Below are positions 27,227 through 42,049 of a DNA stretch of 64,000 bases, one piece after another. How positions within the stretch are numbered: position 1 is the first letter of the stretch; each line of letters begins with the position of its first letter. The stretch is from Gibbula magus (taxonomy: Eukaryota; Mollusca; Gastropoda; Trochida; Trochidae): positions 37,166,023 to 37,230,022 of the forward strand of contig OW388296.1 in the NCBI GenBank assembly GCA_936450465.1. The letters run 5' to 3'. Made by a program: the position numbers and the translations under genes. Under the pieces are notes generated by a model. That model was not told the DNA's origin, did not search any database, and saw nothing but the letters and a program-made list of their open reading frames with translations.

Positions 27227-30200
27227 TGAACATGAACATGAAGATGAAGAACAAAATGAAGATGAAGACGAAGATGGAGATGAAGATGTAGATTAAGAAC
27301 ACGATAAAGATGAAGATGGAAATGAAGATGGAGAAGAAGATGAAGATGAAGATGAAGATGAAGATGGAGAAGAAGATGAAGATGAAGATGAAGATGAAGA
27401 TGAAGATGGAGAACAAGATGAAGATGAAGAAAAAGATGAAGATGAACATGAAGATGGAGAAGAAGATGAAGATGAAGATGAAGATGAAGAACAAGATGAA
27501 GATGAAGAAGAAGACGAAAATGAAGAACAAGATGAAGATGATGAACAAGATGAAGATGAAGATGAAGATGAAGAACAATATGAAGATGAAGCACAAGATG
27601 AAGAACAAGATGAAGATGAAGATGAAGATGAAGATGAAGAACAAGATGAAGAACAAGATGAAGATGAAGATGAAGATGAAGATGTGGAACAAGATGAAGA
27701 TGAAGATGAAGATGAAGATGAAGATGTAGAACAAGATGAAGATGAAGATGAAGATGAAGATGAAGATGGAAATGAAGATGAAGATGAAAATGAAGATGAA
27801 GATGAAGAACAAGATGAAGATGAAGATTAAGACGAAGATGAAGATGAAGATGAAGATGAAAACGAAGACGGAGACGAAGATGAAGATGAAGATGAAGATG
27901 AAGATGAAGATAAAGATGAAGTTGAAGAACAAGATGAAGATGAAGATGAAGAACGAGATGAAGATGAAGAACAAGATGAAGATGAAGATGAAGATGAAGA
28001 TGAAGATGAAGATGAAAACGAAGACGAAGACGAAGATGAAGATGAAGATGAAGATGAAGATGATGAAGATGAAGATGAAGATGAAGATGAAGATGAAGAT
28101 GAAGATGAAGTTGAAGATGAAGATGAAGATGAAGATGAATATGAAGAAGAAGATTAAGATGAAGATGAAGATGAAGATGGAGAAGAAGATGAAGAACAAG
28201 ATGAAGATGAAGATGAACATGAACATGAACATGAAGTTGAAGAACAAGATGAAGATGAAGATGAAGATGAAGATGAAGATGAAGATGAAGATGAAGATGA
28301 AGAACAAGATGAAGATGAGATTAAGATGAAGATGAAGATGAAGATGAAAATGAAGTTGAAGATGAAGATGAAGATGAAGATGAAGATGAAGAACAAGATG
28401 AAGATGAAGATGAAGATGGAGAAGAAGATGAAGTTGAAGATGAAGATGGAGATGAAGATGAAGAAGAAGATGGAGAAGAAGATGAAGATGAAGATGGAGA
28501 AGAAGATGAAGATGAAGAACAAGTTGAAGATGAAGAACAAGATGAAGATGAAGAACAAGATGAAGATGAAGATGAAAATCAAGATGAAGAACAAAATGAA
28601 GATGAAGAACAAGATGAAGATGAAGAACATGATGGAGAACAAGATGAAGATGAAGATGAAGATGAAGATGAAGATGAAGATGGAGATGAAGATGAAGATG
28701 AAGATGAAGTTGAAGATGAAGATGAAGAACAAGATGAAGATGAAGATGAAGATGAAGATGAAGATGGAGATGAAGAACAAGATGAAGATGTAGAACAAGA
28801 TGAAGATGAAGATGAAGATGAAGATGAAGATTAAGATGAAGATGAAGATGAAGATGAAAATGAAGTTGAAGATGAAGATGAAGATGAAGAACAAGATGAA
28901 GATGAAGATGAAGATGGAGAAGAAGATGAAGTTGAAGATGAAGATGGAGATGAAGATGAAGATGGAGAAGAAGATTGAGAAGAAGATGAAGATGAAGATG
29001 GAGAAGAAGATGAAGATGAAGATGAAGAACAAGTTGAAGATGAAGAACAAGATGAAGATGAACAAGATGAAGATGAAGAACATGATGGAGAACAAGATGA
29101 AGATGAAGATGAAGATGAAGATGGAGATGAAGATGAAGATGAAGATGAAGTTGAAGATGAAGATGAAGAACAAGATGAACATGAAGATGAAGATGAAGAT
29201 GGAGATGAAGAACAAGATGAAGATGAAGAACAAGATGAAGATGAAGATGAAGAACAAGATGAAGATGAAGATGAAGAACGAGACGAAAATGAAGAACAAG
29301 TTGAAAATGAAGAACAAGATGAAGATGAAGATGAAGATGAAGAACAATATGAAGATGAAGATGAAGATTAAGATGAAGATGAAGATGAAGATGAAGATGA
29401 AGATGAAGTTGAAGATGAAGAACAAGATGAAAATGAAGATGAAGATGAAGATGAAGATGAAGATGAAGATGAAGATGAATATGAAGATGAAGATGAACAT
29501 GAACATGAAGATGAAGATGAAGATAAACATGAACATGAAGCTGAAGTTGAAGATGAAGAAGAAGATGAAGATGAAGATGAAGATGAAGATGAAGATGAAG
29601 ATGGAGAAGAAGATGGAGATGAAGATGAAGATGAAGATGAAGATGAAGTTGAAGATGAAGATGAAGATGAAGATGAAGATGAAGATGAAGATGAAGATGG
29701 AGAAGAAGATGAAGATGAAGATGAAGATGAAGATGAAGAACAAGATGAAGATGAAGATGAAGATGGAGATGAAGTTGAAGATGAAGAACAAGATGAAGAT
29801 GAAGATGAAGATGAAGATGGAGAAGAAGATGAAGATGAAGATGAAGATGAAGTTGAAGATGAAGATGAAGATGGCGAAGAAGATGAAGATTAAGATGAAG
29901 ATGAAGATGAAGATGAAGATGAAGTTGAAGATGAAGAACAAGATGAAAATGAAGATCAAGATGAAGATGAAGATGAAGATGAAGATGAAGATGAGAACGA
30001 AGACGAAGACGAAGATGAAGATGAAGATTAAGATGAAGATGACGAAGATGAAGATGAAGATGAAGATGAAGATTAAACTGAAGATTAAGATGAAGATGAA
30101 GATGAAGATGAAAAAGAAGTTGAAGAGGAAGATGAAGATGAAGATGAAGATGAAGATGAAGATGAAGATGAAGATGGAGATGAAGTTGAAGATGAAGATG

Positions 30201-33200
30201 AAGATGAAGACGAAGATGAAGATGAAGATGAAGATGGAGAAGAAGATGAAGATGAAGATTAAGATGAAGATGAAGATGAAGATGAACATGAAGATGAAGT
30301 TGAAGATGAAGAACAAGATGAAAATGAAGATGAAGATGAAGATGAAGATGAAAATGAAAATGAAAATGAAGATGAAGATGAAGATGAAGATGAAGATGAA
30401 GATGAAGTTGAAGATGAAGGTGAAGATGAAGATGAAGATGAAGATAAAGATGAAGTTGAAGATGAAGATGAGAAGAAGAACAAGATGAAAATGAAGATGA
30501 AGATGAAGATGAAGATGAAGATGAAGTTGAAGATGAAGATGAAGATGAAGATGAAGATGAAGATGAAGATGAAGATGAGAACGAAGACGAAGACGAAGAT
30601 GAAGATGAAGATGAAGTTGAAGATGAAGTTGAAGATGAAGATGAAGATGAAGTTGAAGATGAAGATGAAGATGAAGATGAATATGGAGAAGAAGATGAAG
30701 ATGAAGATGAAGATGAAGATGAAGATGGAGAAGAAGATGAAGATGAAGATGAAGATGAAGATGAAGAAGAAGATAAACATGAACATGAAGATGAAGTTGA
30801 AGATGAAGAACAAGATGAAGAGGAAGATGAAGAACAAGATGAAGAAGAAGATGAACAACAAGATGAAGATGAAGATGCAGATGAAGATGAAGCTGAAGAT
30901 GAAGATGAAGATGAAGATGAAGATGAAGATGAAGAACAAGATGAAGATGAAGATGAAGATGAAGATTGAGATGAAGATGAAGATGGAGAAGAAGATGAAG
31001 ATGAAGTTGGAGAAGAAGATGAAGATGAGGATGAAGATGAAGATGAATATGGAGATGAAGATGAAGATGAAGATGAAGATGAAGAACAAGATGAAGAACA
31101 AGATGAAGATGAAGATGAACAACAAGATGAAGATGAAGATGAAGAAGAAGATGAAGAACAAGATGAAAATGAAGAGGAAGATGAAGATGAAGATGAAGAA
31201 CAAGATTAAGATGAAGATGAAGATGAAGAACAAGATTAAGATGAAGTGAAGATGAAGATGAAGATGAAGATGAAGATGAAGATGAAGATGAAGATGAAGT
31301 TGAAGATGAAGATGAAGATGAAAATGAAGAGGAAGATGAAGATGAAGATTAAGAACAAGATTAAGATGAAGATGAAGATGAAGAACAAGATTAATAAGAT
31401 GAAGATGAAGATGAAGATTGAGATGAAGATGAAGATGGAGAAGAAGATGAAGATGAAGTTAGAGAAGAAGATGAAGATGAGGATGAAGAACAAGAAGAAG
31501 ATGAAGAACAAGATGAAGATCAAGATGAAGATCAAGATGAAGAACAAAATGAAGATGTAGAACAAGATGAAGAACAAAAGGAAGATGTAGAACTAGATGA
31601 AGATGAAGAACAAGATGAAGATGAAGATGAAGAACAAGATGAAACTGAAGATTAAGATGAAGATGAAGATGAAGATGAAAATGAAGTTGAAGATGAAGAT
31701 GAAGATGAAGATGTAGATGAAGATGAAGATGAAGATGAAGATGAAGTTGAAGATGAAGATGAAGATGAAGATGAAGATGAGAACGAAGACGAAGACGAAG
31801 ATGAAGATAAAGATGAAGTTGAAGATGAAGTTGAAGATGAAGAACAAGATGAAAGTGAAGATGAAGATGAAGATGAATATGAAGATGAAGATGAAGATGA
31901 AGTTGAAGATGAAGATGAAGATGAAGATGAAGATGAAGATGAAGATGAGAACGAAGACGAAGACGAAGATGAAGATGAAGATGAAGATGAAGATGAAGAT
32001 TTATAAGGTGAAGAAGATGAAGATGAAGATGAAGATGAAGATGGAGAAGAAGATGAAAATGAAGGTGAAGATGAAGATGAAGATGAAGATGAAGATGAAG
32101 TTGAAGTTGAAGAACAAGATGAAGATGAAGATGAAGATGAAGAACAAGATGAAACTGAAGATTAAGATGAAGATGAAGATGAAGATGAAAATGAAGTTGA
32201 AGATGAAGATGAAGATGAAGATGAAGAACAAGATGAAGATGAAGATGAAGATGGAAAAGAAGATGAAGTTGAAGATGAAGATGGAAATGAAGATGAGGAA
32301 CAAGATGAAGATGAAGATGAAGATGAAGATAAAGATGAAGTTGAAGATGAAGTTGAAGATGAAGAACAAGTTGAAAATGAAGATGAAGATGAAGATGAAG
32401 ATGAAGATGAAGATGAATAAGGTGAAGAAGATGAAGATGAAGATGAAGATGGAGAAGAAGATGAAGATGAAGGTGAAGATGAAGATGAAGATGAAGATGA
32501 AGATGAAGTTGAAGTTGAAGAACAAGATGAAGATGAAGATGAAGATGAAGATGAAGATGAAGATGAAGGTGAAGAACAAGATGAAACTGAAGATTAAGAT
32601 GAAGATGAAGATGAAGATGAAAATGAAAATGAAGTTGAAGATGAAGATGAAGATGCAGATGAAGATGAAGATGAAGATGAAGATGAAGATGAAGTTGAAG
32701 ATGAAGATGAAGATGAAGATGAAGATGAAGATGAAGATGAGAACGAAGACGAAGACGAAGATGAAGATAAAGATGAAGTTGAAGATGAAGTTGAAGATGA
32801 AGAACAAGATGAAAGTGAAGATGAAGATGAAGATGAAGATGAAGATGAAGTTGAAGATGAAGATGAAGATGAAGATGAAGATGAAGATGAAGATGAAGAT
32901 GAGAACGAAGACGAAGACGAAGATGAAGATGAAGATGAAGATGAAGATGAAGATGAAGATTTATAAGGTGAGAAGATGAAGATGAAGATGAAGATGGAGA
33001 AGAAGATGAAAATGAAGGTGAAGATGAAGATGAAGATGAAGATGAAGATGAAGATGAAGATGAAGTTGAAGTTGAAGAACAAGATGAAGATGAAGATGAA
33101 GATGAAGATGAAGATGAAGAACAAGATGAAACTGAAGATTAAGATGAAGATGAAGATGAAGATGAAAATGAAGTTGAAGATGAAGATGAAGATGAAGATG

Positions 33201-36200
33201 AAGATGAAGAACAAGATGAAGATGAAGATGAAGATGGAAAAGAAGATGAAGTTGAAGATGAAGATGGAGATGAAGATGAGGAACAAGATCAAGATGAAGA
33301 TGAAGATGAAGATAAAGATGAAGTTGAAGATGAAGTTGAAGATGAAGAACAAGATGAAAATGAAGATGAAGATGAAGATGAAGATGAAGATGAAGATGAA
33401 GTTGAAGATGAAGATGAAGATGAAGATGAAGATGAATAAGGTGAAGAAGATGAAGATGAAGATGAAGATGGAGAAGAAGATGAAGATGAAGGTGAAGATG
33501 AAGATGAAGATGAAGATGAAGATGAAGATGAAGATGAAGTTGAAGAACAAGATTAAGATGAAGATGAAGATGAAGATGAAGAACAAGATGAAACTGAAGA
33601 TTAAGATGAAGATGAAGATGAAGATGAAAATGAAGTTGAAGATGAAGATGAAGATGAAGATGAAGAACAAGATGAAGATGAAGATGAAGATGGAAAAGAA
33701 GATGAAGTTGAAGATGAAGATGGAGATGAAGATGAGGAACAAGATGAAGATGAAGATGAAGATGAAGAACAAGATGAAAATGAAGATGAAGATGAAGATG
33801 AAGATGAAGATGAAAACGAAGATGGAGATGAAGAACAAGAAGAAGATGAAGAACAAGATGAAGTTGAAGTTGAAGAACAAGATGAAGATGAAAATGAAGA
33901 TGAAGATGAAGATGAAGAACAAGATGAAACTGAAGATTAAGATGAAGATGAAGATGAAGATGAAAATGAAGTTGAAGATGAAGATGAAGATGAAGATGAA
34001 GAACAAGATGAAGATGAAGATGAAGATGGAAAAGAAGATGAAGTTGAAGATGAAGATGGAGATGAAGATGAGGAACAAGATGAAGATGAAGATGAAGATG
34101 AAGATAAAGATGAAGTTGAAGATGAAGTTGAAGATGAAGAACAAGATGAAAATGAAGATGAAGATGAAGATGAAGATGAAGATGAAGATGAAGTTGAAGA
34201 TGAAGATGAAGATGAAGATGAAGATGAAGATGAGAACGAAGACGAAGACGAAGATGAAGATGAAGATGAAGATGAAGATGAAGATGAAGTTGAAGATGAA
34301 GATGAAGATGAAGATGAAGATGAATAAGGTGAAGAAGATGAAGATGAAGATGAAGATGGAGAAGAAGATGAAGATGAAGGTGAAGATGAAGATGAAGATG
34401 AAGATGAAGATGAAGTTGAAGAACAAGATTAAGATGAAGATGAAGATGAAGATGAAGATGAAGAACAAGATGAAACTGAAGATTAAGATGAAGATGAAGA
34501 TGAAGATGAAAATGAAGTTGAAGATGAAGATGAAGATGAAGATGAAGAACAAGATGAAGATGAAGATGAAGATGGAAAAGAAGATGAAGTTGAAGATGAA
34601 GATGGAGATGAAGATGAGGAACAAGATGAAGATGAAGATGAAGATGAAGATGAAGAACAAGATGAAAATGAAGATGAAGATGAAGATGAAGATGAAGATG
34701 AAAACGAAGACGGAGACGAAGATGAAGATGAAGATGAAGATGAAGATGAAGATGGAGATGAAGAACAAGAAGAAGATGAAGAACAAGATGAAGATGAAGA
34801 TGAAGATGAAGAACAAGATGAAGATGAAGATGAAGATGAAGATGAAGAACAAGACGAAAATGAAGAACAAGATGAAGATGAAGAACAAGATGAAGATGAA
34901 GATGAAGATGAAGAACAAGATGAAGATGAAGAACAAGATGAAGAACAAGTTGAAGAACAAGATGAAGAACAAGATGAAGAACAAGATGAAGATGAGGAAC
35001 AAGATGAAGATGAAGATGAAGATGAAGATGAAGAACAAGATGAAGATGAAGATGAAGATGAAGATGAAGATGAAGAACAAGATGAAGATGAAGATGGAGG
35101 AGAAGAAGATGAAGAACAAGATGAAGAACAAAATGAAGATGAAGAACAAGATGAAGATGAAGAACAAGATGAAGATCAACATGAAGATGAAGATGAAGAT
35201 CAACATGGAGAGGAAGATGAAGATGAAGATGAAGATGGAGAAGAAGAACAAGATGAAGATGAAGATGAAGATGGAGATGAAGAAGAAGAAGAAGATGAAG
35301 ATGAAGATGAAGATGAATATGGAGAAGAAGAAGAAGATGAAGATGAAGATGAAGATGAAGATGAAGATGAAAATGAAGTTGAAGATGAAGATGAAGATGA
35401 AGATGAAGATGAAGATGAAGAACAAGATGAAGATGAAGATGAAGATGGAGAAGAAGATGAAGTTGAAGATTAAGATGGAGATGAAGATGAAGATGAACAA
35501 CAAGATGAAGATGAAGATGAAGATGAAGATGAAGCTGAAGATGTAGATGAAGATGAAGATGAAGATGAAGATGAAGAACAAGATGAAGATGAAGATGAAG
35601 ATGAAGATAAAGATGAAGTTGAAGATGAAGTTGAAGATGAAGAACAAGTTGAAAATGAAGATGAAGATGAAGATGAAGATGAAGATGAAGATGAAGATGA
35701 ATAAGGTGAAGAAGATGAAGATGAAGATGAAGATGGAGAAGAAGATGAAGATGAAGGTGAAGATGAAGATGAAGAACAAGATGAAGATGAAGATGAAGAT
35801 GGAAAAGAAGATGAAGTTGAAGATGAAGATGGAGATGAAGATGAGGAACAAGATGAAGATGAAGATGAAGATGAAGAACAAGATGAAAATGAAGATGAAG
35901 ATGAAGATGAAGATGAAGATGAAAACGAAGATGGAGATGAAGAACAAGAAGAAGATGAAGAACAAGATGAAGTTGAAGTTGAAGAACAAGATGAAGATGA
36001 AAATGAAGATGAAGATGAAGATGAAGAACAAGATGAAACTGAAGATTAAGATGAAGATGAAGATGAAGATGAAAATGAAGTTGAAGATGAAGATGAAGAT
36101 GAAGATGAAGATGAAGATGAAGATGGAAAAGAAGATGAAGTTGAAGGTGAAGATGGAGATGAAGATGAGGAACAAGATGAAGATGAAGATGAAGATGAAG

Positions 36201-39200
36201 ATAAAGATGAAGTTGAAGATGAAGTTGAAGATGAAGAACAAGATGAAAATGAAGATGAAGATGAAGATGAAGATGAAGATGAAGATGAAGATGAAGTTGA
36301 AGATGAAGATGAAGATGAAGATGAAGATGAAGATGAGAACGAAGACGAAGACGAAGATGAAGATGAAGATGAAGATGAAGATGAAGATGAAGTTGAAGAT
36401 GAAGATGAAGATGAAGATGAAGATGAATAAGGTGAAGAAGATGAAGATGAAGATGAAGATGGAGAAGAAGATGAAGATGAAGATGAAGATGAAGATGAAG
36501 ATGAAGATGAAGATGAAGTTGAAGAACAAGATTAAGATGAAGATGAAGATGAAGATGAAGATGAAGAACAAGATGAAACTGAAGATTAAGATGAAGATGA
36601 AGATGAAGATGAAAATGAAGTTGAAGATGAAGATGAAGATGAAGATGAAGAACAAGATGAAGATGAAGATGAAGATGGAAAAGAAGATGAAGTTGAAGAT
36701 GAAGATGGAGATGAAGATGAGGAACAAGATGAAGATGAAGATGAAGATGAAGATGAAGAACAAGATGAAAATGAAGATGAAGATGAAGATGAAGATGAAG
36801 ATGAAAACGAAGACGGAGACGAAGATGAAGATGAAGATGAAGATGAAGATGAAGATGGAGATGAAGAACAAGAAGAAGATGAAGAACAAGATGAAGATGA
36901 AGATGAAGATGAAGAACAAGATGAAGATGAAGATGAAGATGAAGATGAAGAACAAGACGAAAATGAAGAACAAGATGAAGATGAAGAACAAGATGAAGAT
37001 GAAGATGAAGATGAAGAACAAGATGAAGATGAAGAACAAGATGAAGAACAAGTTGAAGAACAAGATGAAGAACAAGATGAAGAACAAGATGAAGATGAGG
37101 AACAAGATGAAGATGAAGATGAAGATGAAGATGAAGAACAAGATGAAGATGAAGATGAAGATGAAGATGAAGATGAAGAACAAGATGAAGATGAAGATGG
37201 AGGAGAAGAAGATGAAGAACAAGATGAAGAACAAAATGAAGATGAAGAACAAGATGAAGATGAAGAACAAGATGAAGATCAACATGAAGATGAAGATGAA
37301 GATCAACATGGAGAGGAAGATGAAGATGAAGATGAAGATGGAGAAGAAGAACAAGATGAAGATGAAGATGAAGATGAAGATGGAGATGAAGAAGAAGAAG
37401 AAGATGAAGATGAAGATGAAGATGAATATGGAGAAGAAGAAGAAGATGAAGATGAAGATGAAGATGAAGATGAAGATGAAAATGAAGTTGAAGATGAAGA
37501 TGAAGATGAAGATGAAGATGAAGATGAAGAACAAGATGAAGATGAAGATGAAGATGGAGAAGAAGATGAAGTTGAAGATTAAGATGGAGATGAAGATGAA
37601 GATGAACAACAAGATGAAGATGAAGATGAAGATGAAGATGAAGCTGAAGATGTAGATGAAGATGAAGATGAAGATGAAGATGAAGAACAAGATGAAGATG
37701 AAGATGAAGATGAAGTTGAAGATGAAGTTGAAGATGAAGTTGAAGATGAAGAACAAGTTGAAAATGAAGATGAAGATGAAGATGAAGATGAAGATGAAGA
37801 TGAAGATGAATAAGGTGAAGAAGATGAAGATGAAGATGAAGATGGAGAAGAAGATGAAGATGAAGGTGAAGATGAAGATGAAGATGAAGATGAAGTTGAA
37901 GTTGAAGAACAAGATGAAGATGAAGATGAAGATGAAGATGAAGATGAAGGTGAAGAACAAGATGAAACTGAAGATTAAGATGAAGATGAAGATGAAGATG
38001 AAAATGAAGTTGAAGATGAAGATGAAGATGAAGATGTAGATGAAGATGAAGATGAAGTTGAAGATGAACATGAACATGAAGATGAAGATGAAGATGAAGA
38101 TGAGAACGAAGACGAAGACGAAGATGAAGATAAAGATGAAGTTGAAAATGAAGTTGAAGATGAAGAACAAGATGAACGTGAAGATGAAGATGAAGATGAA
38201 GATGAAGATGAAGATGAAGTTGAAGATGAAGATGAAGATGAAGATGAAGATGAAGATGAGAACGAAGACGAAGACGAAGATGAAGATGAAGATGAAGATG
38301 AAGATGAAGATTTATAAGGTGAAGAAGATGAAGATGAAGATGAAGATGGAGAAGAAGATGAAAATGAAGGTGAAGATGAAGATGAAGATGAAGATGAAGT
38401 TGAAGTTGAAGAACAAGATGAAGATGAAGATGAAGATGAAGATGAAAATGAAGTTGAAGATGAAGATGAAGAACAAGATGAAACTGAAGATTAAGATGAA
38501 GATGAAGATGAAGATGAAAATGAAGTTGAAGATGAAGATGAAGATGAAGATGAAGAACAAGATGAAGATGAAGATGAAGATGGAAAAGAAGATGAAGTTG
38601 AAGATGAAGATGGAGATGAAGATGAGGAACAAGATGAAGATGAAGATGAAGATGAAGATAAAGATGAAGTTGAAGATGAAGTTGAAGATGAAGAACAAGA
38701 TGAAAATGAAGATGAAGATGAAGATGAAGATGAAGATGAAGATGAAGTTGAAGATGAAGATGAAGATGAAGATGAAGATGAAGATGAAGTTGAAGATGAA
38801 GATGAAGATGAAGATGAAGATGAATAAGGTGAAGAAGATGAAGATGAAGATGAAGATGGAGAAGAAGATGAAGATGAAGGTGAAGATGAAGATGAAGATG
38901 AAGATGAAGATGAAGATGAAGTTGAAGAACAAGATTAAGATGAAGATGAAGATGAAGATGAAGATGAAGAACAAGATGAAACTGAAGATTAAGATGAAGA
39001 TGAAGATGAAGATGAAAATGAAGTTGAAGATGAAGATGAAGATGAAGATGAAGAACAAGATGAAGATGAAGATGAAGATGGAAAAGAAGATGAAGTTGAA
39101 GATGAAGATGGAGATGAAGATGAGGAACAAGATGAAGATGAAGATGAAGATGAAGATGAAGAACAAGATGAAAATGAAGATGAAGATGAAGATGAAGATG

Positions 39201-41946
39201 AAGATGAAAACGAAGATGGAGATGAAGAACAAGAAGAAGATGAAGAACAAGATGAAGATGAAGATGAAGTTGAAGTTGAAGAACAAGATGAAGATGAAGA
39301 TGAAGATGAAGATGAAGATGAAACTGAAGATTAAGATGAAGATGAAGATGAAGATGAAAATGAAGTTGAAGATGAAGATGAAGATGAAGATGAAGAACAA
39401 GATGAAGATGAAGATGAAGATGGAAAAGAAGATGAAGTTGAAGATGAAGATGGAGATGAAGATGAGGAACAAGATGAAGATGAAGATGAAGATGAAGATG
39501 AAGATAAAGATGAAGTTGAAGATGAAGTTGAAGATGAAGAACAAGATGAAAATGAAGATGAAGATGAAGATGAAGATGAAGATGAAGATGAAGATGAAGT
39601 TGAAGATGAAGATGAAGATGAAGATGAAGATGAGAACGAAGACGAAGACGAAGATGAAGATGATGAAGATGAAGATGAAGATGAAGTTGAAGATGAAGAT
39701 GAAGATGAAGATGAATAAGGTGAAGAAGATGAAGATGAAGATGAAGATGGAGAAGAAGATGAAGATGAAGGTGAAGATGAAGATGAAGATGAAGATGAAG
39801 ATGAAGATGAAGTTGAAGAACAAGATTAAGATGAAGATGAAGATGAAGATGAAGATGAAGAACAAGATGAAACTGAAGATTAAGATGAAGATGAAGATGA
39901 AGATGAAAATGAAGTTGAAGATGAAGATGAAGATTAAGATGAAGAACAAGATGAAGATGAAGATGAAGATGGAAAAGAAGATGAAGTTGAAGATGAAGAT
40001 GGAGATGAAGATGAGGAACAAGATGAAGATGAAGATGAAGATGAAGATGAAGAACAAGATGAAAATGAAGATGAAGATGAAGATGAAGATGAAGATGAAA
40101 ACGAAGACGGAGACGAAGATGAAGATGAAGATGAAGATGAAGATGGAGATGAAGAACAAGAAGAAGATGAAGAACAAGATGAAGATGAAGATGAAGATGA
40201 AGAACAAGATGAAGATGAAGATGAAGAACAAGACGAAAATGAAGAACAAGATGAAGATGAAGAACAAGATGAAGATGAAGATGAAGAACAAGATGAAGAA
40301 CAAGATGAAGAACAAGATGAAGATGAGGAACAAGATGAAGATGAAGATGAAGATGAAGATGAAGAACAAGATGAAGATGAAGATGAAGATGAAGATGAAG
40401 AACAAGATGAAGATGAAGATGGAGGAGAAGAAGATGAAGAACAAGATGAAGAACAAAATGAAGATGAAGAACAAGATGAAGATGAAGAACAAGATGAAGA
40501 TCAACATGAAGATGAAGATGAAGATCAACATGGAGAGGAAGATGAAGATGAAGATGAAGATGGAGAAGAAGAACAAGATGAAGATGAAGATGAAGATGAA
40601 GATGAAGATGAAGAAGAAGATGAAGATGAAGATGAAGATGAAGATGAATATGGAGAAGAAGAAGAAGATGAAGATGAAGATGAAGATGAAGATGAAAATG
40701 AAGTTGAAGATGAAGATGAAGATGAAGATGAAGATGAAAATGAAGTTGAAGATGAAGATGAAGATGGAGAAGAAGATGAAGTTGAAGACGAAGACGAAGA
40801 TGAAGATAAAGATGAAGTTGAAGATGAAGTTGAAGATGAAGAACAAGATGAAAGTGAAGATGAAGATGTAGATGAAGATGAAGATGAAGATGAAGATGAA
40901 GATGAAGAACAAGATGAAGGTGAAGATGAAGATGAAGATAAAGATGAAGTTGAAGATGAAGTTGAAGATGAAGAACAAGTTGAAAATGAAGATGAAGATG
41001 AAGATGAAGATGAAGATGAATAAGGTGAAGAAGATGAAGATGAAGATGAAGATGGAGAAGAAGATGAAGATGAAGGTGAAGGTGAAGATGAAGATGAAGA
41101 TGAAGATGAAGTTGAAGTTAAAGAACAAGATGAAGATGAAGATGAAGATGAAGATGAAGATGAAGGTGAAGAACAAGATGAAACTGAAGATTAAGATGAA
41201 GATGAAGATGAAGATGAAAATGAAGTTGAAGATGAAGATGAAGATGAAGATGTAGATGAAGATGAAGATGAAGATGAAGATGAAGATGAAGTTGAAGATG
41301 AAGATGAAGATGAAGATGAAGATGAAGATGAAGATGAGAACGAAGACGAAGACGAAGATGAAGATAAAGATGAAGTTGAAAATGAAGTTGAAGATGAAGA
41401 ACAAGATGAAAGTGAAGATGAAGATGAAGATGAAGATGAAGATGAAGATGAAGTTGAAGATGAAGATGAAGATGAAGATGAAGATGAGAACGAAGACGAA
41501 GATGAAGATGAAGATGAAGATGAAGATTTATAAGGTGAAGAAGATGAAGATGAAGATGAAGATGAAGATGGAGAAGAAGATGAAAATGAAGGTGAAGATG
41601 AAGATGAAGATGAAGATGAAGATGAAGTTGAAGTTGAAGAACAAGATGAAGATGAAGATGAAGATGAAGAACAAGATGAAACTGAAGATTAAGATGAAGA
41701 TGAAGATGAAAATGAAGTTGAAGATGAAGATGAAGATGAAGATGAAGAACAAGATGAAGATGAAGATGAAGATGGAAAAGAAGATGAAGTTGAAGATGAA
41801 GATGGAGACGAAGATGAGGAACAAGATGAAGATGAAGATGAAGATGAAGATAAAGATGAAGTTGAAGATGAAGTTGAAGATGAAGAACAAGATGAAAATG
41901 AAGATGAAGATGAAGATGAAGATGAAGATGAAGATGAAGTTGAAGA
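27227..41946. repeat. GATGAA hexamer array, left part (about 14.7 kb)
   Basis: Degenerate tandem GATGAA. Interruptions are always small changes of the triplets: GAACAA, GTTGAA, GGAGAA, GATTAA, AATAAGGTGAAG, and a marker with ACGAAGACGAAGAC. The + strand has very little C. The region 27.2-31.6 kb is the least ordered, with one local duplication of about 452 bp (GAACATGATGG at 28626 and 29078). From about 31.6 kb a subtype (type I) with recurring landmarks dominates. Long open frames of repeated Met-Lys, Phe-Ile, His-Leu or Ser exist throughout; they follow from a 6-bp period and I do not call them genes. The Asp-Glu frame is repeatedly stopped by TAA. Confidence 0.95.
33660..37655. repeat. 2.1-kb duplication inside the hexamer array
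   Basis: Landmarks recur at an offset of 2103-2109 bp: GAGGAACAAG at 33735 and 35843, GGAGGAGAAGAAG at 35096 and 37199, GCTGAAGATGTAG ending near 35546 and 37655. A third related copy has GGAGGAGAAGAAG at 40421. The second copy lacks about 150 bp near its start. Confidence 0.8.
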
Positions 41947-41966
41947 GATAGATAGATAGATAGATA
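41947..41966 (-). repeat. LINE B 3' tandem tail
   Basis: Five GATA units on the plus strand (TATC in transcript sense), in place of a poly(A) tail. Short tandem 3' tails are common in CR1/L2/RTE-like LINEs. Confidence 0.8.
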
Positions 41967-41969
41967 TTC

Positions 41970-42017
41970 TTTATTTCCTTCGAAATCGAAGATACAATAA
42001 GTTATGCCATCATGGCA
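41970..42017 (-). other. LINE B 3' hairpins and AATAAA
   Basis: AATAAA is the complement of 41970-41975. Two inverted repeats follow inward: CTTCGA-AA-TCGAAG (41978-41991) and TGCCAT-C-ATGGCA (42005-42017). They are plausible recognition structures for the element's reverse transcriptase; this is inferred from their place and from the similar end of LINE A. Confidence 0.55.
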
Positions 42018-42049
42018 AACACGTATATACAGGTTACAGAGTGGCTAAG

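Noticed and set aside
32594..38170. Minus-strand open frame of 1858 codons (repeated Phe-Ile), with similar ones at 28154-30316, 38312-41404 and 48531-50825
   Set aside because: A 6-bp repeat without stop in a frame stays open by chance of its unit. Several frames of both strands are open at once, the products are two-residue polymers, and ends fall where a variant triplet makes a stop.
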